Assembly (NCBI RefSeq): GCF_001422735.1
Contig: NZ_LMLZ01000023.1
Span: 238,435 to 302,434, forward strand
DNA: 64,000 nucleotides
Origin: Acidovorax sp. Leaf78
GTDB taxonomy: Bacteria > Pseudomonadota > Gammaproteobacteria > Burkholderiales > Burkholderiaceae_C
Direction: 5' to 3'
Made by a program: the position numbers and the translations under genes. This document shows, in pieces, positions 43,771 through 51,094 of this stretch. The notes beneath the pieces were generated by a model, which was not told the DNA's origin, did not search any database, and was given only the letters and a program-made list of their open reading frames with translations. Numbering within the stretch: position 1 is the first letter of the stretch; each line of letters opens with the position of its first letter.

Positions 43771-44502
43771 TCAGCGCAGTGGAGCGCCCTGCGCCACGAT
43801 GGCAATGCGGCGCCGCAACGCTGCGGCAGCCTCTGCGTCCCCTGCTGACTCTGCGCGCTGCTGTTGAAGCACCAGCCAGGCCATGAGCGGTCTGCGCCAC
43901 CCCTGAGCAGACGCGGTGTCCGTCGCTGCCGCCATCACTGCCGGGTTGGCGCGGCCGGTTTGAAACAGCACACCGGCGGCCACCAGCCGTGACAAGGGGT
44001 CTTGCACCGCAGCCAAGGCGGCTGCATCGCCCGTTACCGCCACTTTGCGCTGCGGCTCCGGCAGCAATGGCACTCGGGAAGGCTCCAGACGCCCGGCCAG
44101 GTAGTCTGCGTAAGCTATTTCTGCCTCCGCCGCGTCGGCGCGCAGAGCCTCGAAGCGGTCGCAGGGGCCGGGCACCAAGCTCGCCACCAGGGCAGCGCAC
44201 CGCATCAGCTCCAGGCGTGCGAGCAGGTCCGGACGGCCTGTGCGGGCCACTTCGGCGCGGGCCCGGTCCCATTCAAGCCGTTCGACACGGGTGTTGCCCC
44301 CAAGGTACGCATCGACCGCCTTTTGGGCCGACGCGTGGGCATTCATCTGCCAGTCCGGCACAGGGGGTTTGCTGGAACAGGCCGTCAACAGCACCACTGC
44401 CACCATCGCCGCGCCGAGCGCTGCGCTACTCCGACGGGCTTTGCGGATTGGGGAATACCGGCCTGCCTGTCCCGCCAGCAGTCTGAAAGCAGCAATGTTC
44501 AT
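43771..44502 (-). CDS. Lipoprotein associated with an MCE/Mla-like transporter
   Basis: A 243-residue lipoprotein (hydrophobic segment GAAMVAVVLLTAC with lipobox LLTAC) and a mostly helical mature part rich in Ala, Arg and Glu. Its start at 44502 overlaps the stop of the MlaD-like gene by four bases, so the two are coupled. It is likely the outer or periplasmic accessory component of the transport system. It does not look like MlaA or MlaC, and I cannot name its family. Confidence 0.75.
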   Translation of the reverse strand: MNIAAFRLLAGQAGRYSPIRKARRSSAALGAAMVAVVLLTACSSKPPVPDWQMNAHASAQKAVDAYLGGNTRVERLEWDRARAEVARTGRPDLLARLELMRCAALVASLVPGPCDRFEALRADAAEAEIAYADYLAGRLEPSRVPLLPEPQRKVAVTGDAAALAAVQDPLSRLVAAGVLFQTGRANPAVMAAATDTASAQGWRRPLMAWLVLQQQRAESAGDAEAAAALRRRIAIVAQGAPLR

Positions 44503-45530
44503 GGCAGTTTGAGCTCCGTGTCCCGCGCAAAAGGCCACTTGCGGTTGATCTCGTTGACCAGGCTTTCGACCTTGCGCAAATTGCTCTCCACCTCGGCCCG
44601 CAGGGCGCCCAGTTCGGTCGTGGCCTCCCGGGCGTTGGCACCGATGGCCTGCGCCTCGACCAGCACGGCGTCCACCTTCTGCAAGCTGGTGCGGGTGTCG
44701 GCCAGCAAGGCGTTGAGCTGGCCCACGGCGGCGCGCACTTCAGGCACCAGCGCGTCCTTGTTGCCGTCGCTGCCGAACACCTGGCGGTCGGCGCGCGCGG
44801 CCATGCCGTCGAGCCGCGCCAGCAAAGCATTCGTGCGCTCCAGGGTGGACACGATCTTCTTGGCGTCGGCCTCGTTGCCCATCAGCACGCCCAGCACGCC
44901 GCCCGGGCCATTGAGCCGCTCGGTGAGCGTGCGCACCTGGGCCAGGCTGCCGCCCAGGGCCGCGTCCTGCGCCGTGAGCGCGTTCAGATTCGTGAGCAGT
45001 TCGCGCGCCGACGCCATGAGCTGCGGGATCTCGGCCGTGGCGTCGCCGCGCAGCACTGGGCGCACGGCCCCGTCGAGCAGGGGCTCATCGCCGAGCATGC
45101 CGGTGTAGGCACGGATGTTGGTGCCACCGACGATGCCACGCACCAGCGTGAACACGCTGGATTGGCGCAGCCAGTGCGCGTCCTTGCGCGGCACGTCGAC
45201 GATGATGCGGGCGTTGCCCTCGTTCGCCAGTTCGATGCGGCGCACGCGGCCGATGGGAAAGCCCGAGAAGGTCATGTCCATGCCCACGACCACGCCTTCG
45301 GAATCGTCGGCCGTCAGCACCAGGGTCTGCGTGGGCTCGAAGGCGCCGCGCGCATACAGCAGGTACAGCCCCGAGCCCACGATGAGCGCCAGCGTGAAGA
45401 TCAGCAACGCCGCCGCCTTGATCTCCAGATGCGCCACGGGCCGCAGGGTCTCCACGGAGGGCTCGTTCAGCGCATCGGCCGGCGCGGGCGGCGGGCCGGG
45501 AGGATGGGTTCGGTGGGATGAGTCGTTCAT
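44499..45530 (-). CDS. MCE-domain protein (MlaD/PqiB-like)
   Basis: A 343-residue periplasmic protein anchored by one N-terminal membrane segment (residues about 38-60, AAALLIFTLALIVGSGLYLL). The MCE domain follows: TLVLTADDSEGVVVGMDMTF, SGFPIGRVRRIELAN. A long helical region with coiled-coil character runs from about residue 170 to the end, as in MCE proteins that form tunnels across the periplasm. The family transports lipids between membranes. It lies between the permease gene (108 bases upstream) and the lipoprotein gene (overlap). Confidence 0.9.
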   Translation of the reverse strand: MNDSSHRTHPPGPPPAPADALNEPSVETLRPVAHLEIKAAALLIFTLALIVGSGLYLLYARGAFEPTQTLVLTADDSEGVVVGMDMTFSGFPIGRVRRIELANEGNARIIVDVPRKDAHWLRQSSVFTLVRGIVGGTNIRAYTGMLGDEPLLDGAVRPVLRGDATAEIPQLMASARELLTNLNALTAQDAALGGSLAQVRTLTERLNGPGGVLGVLMGNEADAKKIVSTLERTNALLARLDGMAARADRQVFGSDGNKDALVPEVRAAVGQLNALLADTRTSLQKVDAVLVEAQAIGANAREATTELGALRAEVESNLRKVESLVNEINRKWPFARDTELKLP

Positions 45531-45637
45531 GGGCCAGATCAGGGGTACAAGGATTTTGCAGGCTGTGGCACAAGGGTGGCGTTAGCGGTCGGTAACGGTC
45601 GGTAGCGCGTGGCGGTTATTCGGACGGGCAGCAACGG

Positions 45638-46438
45638 TCAGTAGTAGTTGCCCATCAGGGAGGCCACTTCGATCAGCAGCAGCACCGCGAACATGCGCGC
45701 CAGACCGCCGAGTTCGGAATCAGGCTGCGTGCGATCGCCCGAGTCGTACAGGCCCGCGGCCATCGGTATCAGCGCCACGGCCAGCGCAAAAAACACCGTT
45801 TTCATCGCAAACACCATGGTCACGCTGGGGCTGAACACCTGCCCGAACATGCGCGTGTAGCTCTGCAGCCCTGCGAGGTTGAAACCATACACCCCCAGAT
45901 ACGCCAGCACCAGGGACACCACGCAGCTGAGCGCGGCGAGCGTGATGCAGGCGAACACGCCGGCAATGACGCGGGGCAGCAACTCGATGCGCACGGGGTC
46001 CGAGCCCTGCGCGCGCAGCGCGTCGAAGCGTCCGTTTTGCTGCAGGCGGGTGATCTGCGTGCCGTTGGGAATGGTGCAGCGCATCGCCACGAACAGCGCA
46101 GCGGTCAGCGGGATCAGCTCCAGCACCAGCACCCGGATGACCATCTCGAGCGCATAGCGCGACAGGCCGTAGCTCAGCGCCGTGACCACCACGATGCGGG
46201 TGAGCACCAGGCTGATCAGCGCGGCCAGCACCGTGAAGCCCAGCAACACCGGCGCGGTGTCGAGGTACAGGTGGCGGGCCAGTGCGCGGCGGGTGCCCCG
46301 GCCGTAGCTGGACGGCGACAGCACCAGCACCAGCATCACGGCGCCCAGGTAGAGGATGCGCCACCACGCCACCGCCCAGCGCCGCGCGGTGCTCCACACG
46401 CGTTCGGGTAGGGACAGGCCGGGCAAGCGCGCAATCAT
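45638..46438 (-). CDS. MlaE-family ABC transporter permease
   Basis: Inner-membrane permease of the MlaE group, 266 residues, with about five membrane segments. Family features are the segment FTVLAALISLVLTRIVVVTA, the loop RCTIPNGTQITRLQQNGRFDALRAQGSDPV and the region YLGVYGFNLAGLQSYTRMFG. The start at 46438 is the ATG nearest the family N-terminus; an ATG at 46498 would add 20 residues. No gene for the matching ATPase (MlaF-like) is adjacent, so the ATPase must be encoded elsewhere. It is first in an operon with the MCE protein and a lipoprotein. Confidence 0.88.
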   Translation of the reverse strand: MIARLPGLSLPERVWSTARRWAVAWWRILYLGAVMLVLVLSPSSYGRGTRRALARHLYLDTAPVLLGFTVLAALISLVLTRIVVVTALSYGLSRYALEMVIRVLVLELIPLTAALFVAMRCTIPNGTQITRLQQNGRFDALRAQGSDPVRIELLPRVIAGVFACITLAALSCVVSLVLAYLGVYGFNLAGLQSYTRMFGQVFSPSVTMVFAMKTVFFALAVALIPMAAGLYDSGDRTQPDSELGGLARMFAVLLLIEVASLMGNYY

Positions 46439-46527
46439 GGGGGGATCATAGCGGGCGAGCCGTGGCCGCCATTGCAGGGAATGCCTGCTGGTTTTCATGA
46501 ATTTTTTCGACCCTCCCGCTTGATGGA

Positions 46528-46557
46528 CAAGCGGTACCAGCTATCAATTAAATAGCA
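46528..46557 (+). repeat. Short interspersed repeat, copy B (shortened)
   Basis: Related to the copies at 2039-2089 and 63377-63426 through CAAGCGGTA and AGCTATCAATT-AATAGCA. The left inverted arm is missing. It lies between the MerR-type regulator stop and the permease start. Confidence 0.7.
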
Positions 46558-46648
46558 AAAGCCTGGAAGTGAAGCACATGCCCACGGACTGGCCTAACCA
46601 GCGCCCTGCAGGCCGTATTTGCGCAGCCGTGCCGAGATAGCCGCCGCG

Positions 46649-47119
46649 CTACACGTGCCGCTTGCCCACACCCGTACCATTCGCCGCCGCGGGCTGGGCG
46701 TCTGCGCGCTCGTGCAAGGCTTCGATGATGTGGCAGTGGGCATCCGACCCGTCGCAGCGGCCGCGCAGCGCCAGCAAGTCCGCTTCCAGCGCCTGCAGCT
46801 CTGCCAGCCGGCTGCGCACGTGCTGCAGGTGCTGATCCAGCGTGTCGCGTGCAGCCTCGCAGTCGGCTTTGCGGTTCCAGTCCAGCGCCAGCAGCGTGCG
46901 CACCTCGTCCAGCGACATGTCCATGGCACGGCACAGGCGGATGAAGCGCAGGCGGTGGACATCGTCGGCGCTGTAAAGGCGGTAGCTGTTGTCCTCGCGC
47001 GCTCCGGGGGTCAGCAGGCCTTCTTTCTCGTAGTAGCGGATGTTGGCGGCCGACACGCCCGACTGGCGGGCCACTTCGCCAATGCGGTGCTGGGGAAGTG
47101 GGGCAACAGTCTGCGTCAT
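46649..47119 (-). CDS. Cd(II)/Pb(II)-responsive MerR-family regulator (CadR/PbrR-like)
   Basis: A 156-residue metal-sensing activator. The MerR wHTH is HRIGEVARQSGVSAANIRYYEKEGLLTPG, followed by the coiled dimer helix. Metal-binding cysteines are present as in PbrR/CadR: one in RKADCEAARDTL and two in GRCDGSDAHCHIIEAL. The C-terminal His in KRHV fits the CadR type. The start at 47119 is favoured as the usual family N-terminus; an ATG at 47158 would make the gene overlap the operator. It is divergent from the CDF exporter it probably controls through the palindrome at 47126-47146. Confidence 0.9.
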   Translation of the reverse strand: MTQTVAPLPQHRIGEVARQSGVSAANIRYYEKEGLLTPGAREDNSYRLYSADDVHRLRFIRLCRAMDMSLDEVRTLLALDWNRKADCEAARDTLDQHLQHVRSRLAELQALEADLLALRGRCDGSDAHCHIIEALHERADAQPAAANGTGVGKRHV

Positions 47120-47122
47120 GGC

Positions 47123-47153
47123 TTGACCTTCAAGTGACTTCAAGGTTTCCAAT
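47123..47153 (+). promoter_or_regulatory. MerR-type promoter/operator of the CDF exporter
   Basis: A 21-base near-palindrome ACCTTCAAGT-G-ACTTCAAGGT (47126-47146, one mismatch) lies between TTGACC (47123-47128) and TCCAAT (47148-47153). The spacing of 19 bases is the long spacer typical for MerR-activated promoters. The exporter gene begins 59 bases downstream; the regulator gene starts on the other side at 47119. Confidence 0.75.
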
Positions 47154-47211
47154 GATGCCATCGCTTTGCAAAACCATGATCCCTGCAAGGATCACCACCG
47201 AGAAAGTCGCC

Positions 47212-47886
47212 ATGTCTGCCAACTGCCAGCACCCACACAACCACCACAAAGATGGCCACGGGCACAGCCACGACCACGGTCCCGCCAGTGCCGACCCGCG
47301 CTACCGCCGCATCTTGTGGGTCGCCCTGGTGGTCAATGCCGCCATGTTCGCGCTGGAGATCGGCGCCGGGCTGCAGTCCGGCTCGGCGTCCCTGCTGGCC
47401 GACGCCATCGACTTTCTGGGCGACGCTGCCAACTACGCGCTGTCGCTGTGGGTGCTGTCCATGGCCCTGGCGTGGCGTGCCAGGGCGGCGCTTGTCAAAG
47501 GCGTGAGCATGCTGGCCTTCGGCATCGCCGTGGTGGGGCGGGTGGCGTGGGGCATCTGGCAAGGCGTTCCGCCCGAACCCCTGACGATGGGGGGCGTCGG
47601 CCTGCTGGCACTCGCCGCCAACCTGGGCGTGGCGGTGCTGCTGTACGCCTACCGCGATGGCGACGCCAACATGCGCAGCGTGTGGCTGTGCACCCGCAAC
47701 GACGTGCTGGGCAACCTGGCGGTGATGGTGGCGGCACTGGGCGTGTTTGGCACGGGCACCGCCTGGCCGGACCTGGCAGTGGCAGCGGTCATGGCATGGC
47801 TGGCCATCAGCGGCGGCTGGAGCGTGATTCGCCAGGCGCGCCAGGAGCTGGCCACTGGTGCCAACGCGAGCAGCGGCGCGCACTGA
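47212..47886 (+). CDS. Cation diffusion facilitator (CDF) metal exporter
   Basis: A 224-residue inner-membrane protein that should export divalent metals by proton exchange. A His-rich N-terminus (HPHNHHKDGHGHSHDHG) precedes six membrane helices. The helix II motif LLADAIDFLGDAANYALSL and the helix V motif CTRNDVLGNLAVM carry the metal-binding acidic positions. The cytoplasmic C-terminal domain of longer CDFs is missing, which fits the short form. It begins at 47212 after a GAAAG-like site. It is followed after one base by the SRPBCC-DUF3703 gene, and controlled by the MerR-like regulator. Confidence 0.9.
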   Translation: MSANCQHPHNHHKDGHGHSHDHGPASADPRYRRILWVALVVNAAMFALEIGAGLQSGSASLLADAIDFLGDAANYALSLWVLSMALAWRARAALVKGVSMLAFGIAVVGRVAWGIWQGVPPEPLTMGGVGLLALAANLGVAVLLYAYRDGDANMRSVWLCTRNDVLGNLAVMVAALGVFGTGTAWPDLAVAAVMAWLAISGGWSVIRQARQELATGANASSGAH

Positions 47887-47887
47887 C

Positions 47888-48814
47888 ATGCGGGTGCATC
47901 TGGCCACGCGCCTGGACGCCCCGCCCGACTGGGTGGCCCGGCAATTGCACACCACGGCGGCCTTTCGGCATGTGACGGCGCCGCTGATGCGGTTCCAGCC
48001 GGCCAATGGCGAGCCCTGGCCCACCCATTGGACGGCGGGCAAGCTGGAGCTTCACATGTGGCTGCTGGGTGTGGTGCCGATGGGAGCGCAGACTGTGTGC
48101 ATTTCCATCGAGCCCGCACAGCAATCGGGGCAGTGGCCCACCCTGCGGGACAACGGCCACGGACAACTCCTGCGCCGCTGGGACCATCGCATCACGCTGG
48201 AGGCCCTGCCAGACGGGGCCACGCTGTACACCGACGACATCGATGTCGTGGCACGCCATGTGCCCTGGCTGATGACACCGCTCAGCACTGCGCTGGCCCG
48301 CCTGTTCTTTCTTCACCGGCAACGCCGCTGGCGCGCCCTGGCCGCGGCGTTCCGCACGCGGGAGCGTACCGCCGACGCGGCGCCTGCGTCGCCAGCCCAT
48401 CGGCGGCGCGCTGTGGATGATCTGCTGAACACCTTCGACACGATCACAGACGCAGCACCGGCCAGCCGATGGCGGTGGCTGGAGGCTGCGCACGTACTGG
48501 GTCAATCCTCTCAGGGACTGCATTGGCGAACGCACTGCGCGATGCTGCGCTACGCATGGTTGTTGGGGGACCGTCGCGAGGCCATGGGCCAGTTGCTGCG
48601 CTTGGCGCTCGTGCCGATCGGCCATCTATTCGCACGCCTGCCCGCAGGGAACATCGGACGCACGCACGTGAGCGCATTGAAACCCATGGCGCCACCGGCG
48701 GAAGTGGAAGGCCTGATCAAGCAGGCTCTCGGCAACTCGGTGCGTTCAACCGACGCCTCGGGTTGTGAAGATGCGCGGGGCGGAACTGTGCGATCAGCCA
48801 AGCCCAGGACGTGA
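47888..48814 (+). CDS. SRPBCC-like domain fused to DUF3703
   Basis: A 308-residue protein with two parts. The first half (residues 1-150) resembles a START/SRPBCC ligand-binding fold: MRVHLATRLDAPPDWVARQL, ELHMWLLGVVPMGAQTVCIS and a DDIDVVARHVPWLM segment. The second half (from about residue 180) is a DUF3703 domain: LEAAHVLGQSSQGLHWRTHC, DRREAMGQLLRLALVPIGHL and GNIGRTHVSALKPMAPP. DUF3703 is frequently next to metal exporters. The ATG lies one base after the CDF stop, which indicates a common operon. The role is probably linked to metal tolerance, but unknown. Confidence 0.78.
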   Translation: MRVHLATRLDAPPDWVARQLHTTAAFRHVTAPLMRFQPANGEPWPTHWTAGKLELHMWLLGVVPMGAQTVCISIEPAQQSGQWPTLRDNGHGQLLRRWDHRITLEALPDGATLYTDDIDVVARHVPWLMTPLSTALARLFFLHRQRRWRALAAAFRTRERTADAAPASPAHRRRAVDDLLNTFDTITDAAPASRWRWLEAAHVLGQSSQGLHWRTHCAMLRYAWLLGDRREAMGQLLRLALVPIGHLFARLPAGNIGRTHVSALKPMAPPAEVEGLIKQALGNSVRSTDASGCEDARGGTVRSAKPRT

Positions 48815-48817
48815 AAT

Positions 48818-49279
48818 CTATCTGCGCACTGAAGCTCGCGTGCCCATACCCTGCCTCCGGCCGCTGGTGTGCGGCAGCTCACTGCAGCGGTCGAAAAACG
48901 CTTCGAGTTCCGTCGACTTGTCAAAAACACCGTCGGCACCCAGCGCCTCGCACTGGCGGCGAATGTCCGCCGTAGCGTAGTTGGACAGCACGTACACCTG
49001 CTGGGCCTGCGTGCCCTGGCGGGTGGTGTTGTGCTGCTTGGCCCAAAGCCCTTTTCGGTGCTTGAGCGCCTCCAGCACGTCCAACCCCGAACCCTCCTCC
49101 AGGAAAAGATCCACCACCGCCAGCTGCCAGTCTTCGCTCCATTGCGACAGCGCCTCGATGGCGTCGCTGGCGGTCGCAGCCACGGCGACCACCTGGGCGT
49201 CGGCCAATTCTTCCAAGGCAGGTATGAGGGTTTCCTGAATGGTCTTGTTGTCTTCAACGAGGATGGTGCTGAGGGGCAT
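48818..49279 (-). CDS. Single-domain response regulator
   Basis: A 153-residue protein consisting of a receiver domain. The acidic pocket is in LVEDNKTIQ, the phospho-acceptor Asp in AVVDLFLEEGSG, the Thr/Ser in YVLSNYATAD and the Lys in GVFDKSTELEA. No output domain follows, so it acts by protein contact. No histidine kinase gene is adjacent. The stop is only three bases from the convergent stop of the DUF3703 gene. Confidence 0.88.
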   Translation of the reverse strand: MPLSTILVEDNKTIQETLIPALEELADAQVVAVAATASDAIEALSQWSEDWQLAVVDLFLEEGSGLDVLEALKHRKGLWAKQHNTTRQGTQAQQVYVLSNYATADIRRQCEALGADGVFDKSTELEAFFDRCSELPHTSGRRQGMGTRASVRR

Positions 49280-49410
49280 CTGACACCTTGGTCTCTGTTT
49301 TACTGGGTGAAGCCTACAATCTCGCTTGATCCGACATCCCGGCGTGTAGGCGATAGCGCCGCGTCCCCGATGGGAGAAGCGAAATCTTCGTACTCAGCGA
49401 GACCTTACAA

Positions 49411-49686
49411 ATGCCCGCCGCCCAGCCAACGCCGCCCTCCGACATTGCGCAGATCCTCCAAAACAACCTGGAGGCCGCCGATCAGATCAAGGCTACGGCG
49501 AACGAGCTCGATGTGGTGCATGCCGTGCTGGCCACCCAGATACCCCCGGATGCACTCCAGGGCGATCTGGAAGCCGCCGTCAAACGCACGGACCAGCTCG
49601 AACAGCAGCTCAGCGAGACAGCCGAAGCACTCGACCAATCCAACGAGCTGCTTCAACGCCACATTGAGAGCGGGTCAAAGGGCTAG
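49411..49686 (+). CDS. Small conserved coiled-coil protein
   Basis: A 91-residue acidic protein, mostly helical: SDIAQILQNNLEAADQIKATANELD, and VKRTDQLEQQLSETAEALDQ suggest a coiled coil. An upstream GAGAC and a possible structured leader (49340-49400) are seen; the ribosome binding site is weak. Such proteins occur in related genomes as I recall, with unknown function. Confidence 0.6.
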   Translation: MPAAQPTPPSDIAQILQNNLEAADQIKATANELDVVHAVLATQIPPDALQGDLEAAVKRTDQLEQQLSETAEALDQSNELLQRHIESGSKG

Positions 49687-49826
49687 GTCCCTCAACCTGC
49701 GCAGGCGTACCTGTCACCTGTCACCTGGCAGAGCCTGTCACTGCAGAAGTCCAGCGCACACACGGCGGGCTTGCCCACACAGCGTGACCACGCCCCCTCC
49801 CTCGCACACAAAGACTTGTCCTGCAG

Positions 49827-50435
49827 CTACGCCCGGGTGCGACCCCGCGCAGGGCGGTTGGCCGGGCTGGCGCTTCTCGGCCGTGGGCTGTTGGCGTGCT
49901 CAAGCCACAGCAGCGAGTCCATCTGCGACAAAAAACGGCGCAGGTAGTCGGGCGAGAGGTCCTGCATCAGGCTGAGCGAGCGCAGCATCAGCTTGTGCGG
50001 ATTCAGCGGCCCGGCATTCTCGGGCCCGCGGTCGATGGCCTGTGCGACCTGCTGCTCGGCCGAGATGCGCGACCACACCTCGCTGAACTGGCGCACGCTT
50101 TTCATGTCCGACGCACTGGCACCACCTTCAATGCGCACCTGGTCCGCATCGGCCTGGGCCCGCGCGTCCAGCTCGCGGTTGAGCTGCGCAAGTGGCGACT
50201 CCACCGGTGATGGCAACGGGGGTACCTTGTCGCACGTTGCCGCCTGGTGTGCTGCGGCGGCCCCCTGCGCGTACGCTGCCAACGCCCGCTGCAGACTCAG
50301 CGCCAGAAACTGTTGCACCGCCGCAGGCTGCTGCTGCAAGCGATCTGCCAGGACCTCCAGGTAGCGATAGCGCACCGGGTCGTGGCGGTCGGCCCCCTGG
50401 GCGCGCAGTGATTCCAACGTGGGTTCTTCACTCAT
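49827..50435 (-). CDS. DUF2894 protein of the stator-like cluster
   Basis: A 202-residue protein recognised by RQFSEVWSRISAEQQVAQAI and NAGPLNPHKLMLRSLSLMQDLSPDYLRRFLSQMDSLLWLEHA, which is the DUF2894 pattern. The N-terminal part is helical with a Gln/Ala-rich stretch, and the C-terminus is basic. It is the last gene of a four-gene operon and overlaps the OmpA-like gene by four bases. Its function is unknown. Confidence 0.82.
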   Translation of the reverse strand: MSEEPTLESLRAQGADRHDPVRYRYLEVLADRLQQQPAAVQQFLALSLQRALAAYAQGAAAAHQAATCDKVPPLPSPVESPLAQLNRELDARAQADADQVRIEGGASASDMKSVRQFSEVWSRISAEQQVAQAIDRGPENAGPLNPHKLMLRSLSLMQDLSPDYLRRFLSQMDSLLWLEHANSPRPRSASPANRPARGRTRA

Positions 50436-51094
50436 TGCGCGGGCTTGGCGCTGGAGGCCTTCGGGACAGGGGCCATCTCCACACGGCGGTTCTGCGCACG
50501 GCCCTTCTCGTCCCCATTGGAGGCCACGGGTTGCTCCGCGCCGAAGGCGGCAGCGAACACCTGCGACGAGGGCATGCCCTCGTCGATCAACGCCCGCGCC
50601 ACCGTCAGCGCGCGCTGTGCCGACAGCTCCAGGTTGTCGGCAAAGCGCTGCTGGCTGCCGCGCAGCAGCGTGGTGTTGTCGGTAAAACCGCTGACCATCA
50701 GCATCTCGTCACGCTCGCGCAGGTACACCTGCAGCGGTTGCACCAGGCTTTTGAGCAACTGGCGCCCCTCGGGCCGCAGTTCGTCGGAGCCCGCCGCGAA
50801 CAGCACGCTGCCGCTGATGCCGATGCGCCCGTCATTCACCGTGACGCGGCCACTGGCCAGCGGGCCGGCCAGGGCCTTTTCCAGCGCCATGCGCCGCTGC
50901 TCCTCGTGCTGGCGCTTTTCCACCTCGTGCTTGAGGCTGGCCACCAGGTCGATCTGCACCACCAGCACGCCCACCAGAATGAGCACAAAAGCACCCAGCA
51001 GGCCCGCCATCAGGTCACCGAACACCGCCCAGACCGGGGCGGTCTGCTCGGAGCCGTCGTCCACGCTGTCGATGGTGTCGTCCAGCCCCATCAT
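50432..51094 (-). CDS. MotB/OmpA-like protein of the stator-like cluster
   Basis: A 220-residue protein with one membrane helix (residues about 20-45, VWAVFGDLMAGLLGAFVLIL) and a C-terminal OmpA peptidoglycan-binding domain (LFAAGSDELRPEG, MVSGFTDNTTLL, LSAQRALTVARAL, GRAQNRRVEMAPV). The Asp in FGDLMAG lies at the start of the helix, as the ion-binding Asp of MotB and ZorB. It overlaps the DUF802 gene by four bases, suggesting a MotA/MotB-like pair. Confidence 0.88.
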   Translation of the reverse strand: MMGLDDTIDSVDDGSEQTAPVWAVFGDLMAGLLGAFVLILVGVLVVQIDLVASLKHEVEKRQHEEQRRMALEKALAGPLASGRVTVNDGRIGISGSVLFAAGSDELRPEGRQLLKSLVQPLQVYLRERDEMLMVSGFTDNTTLLRGSQQRFADNLELSAQRALTVARALIDEGMPSSQVFAAAFGAEQPVASNGDEKGRAQNRRVEMAPVPKASSAKPAQ

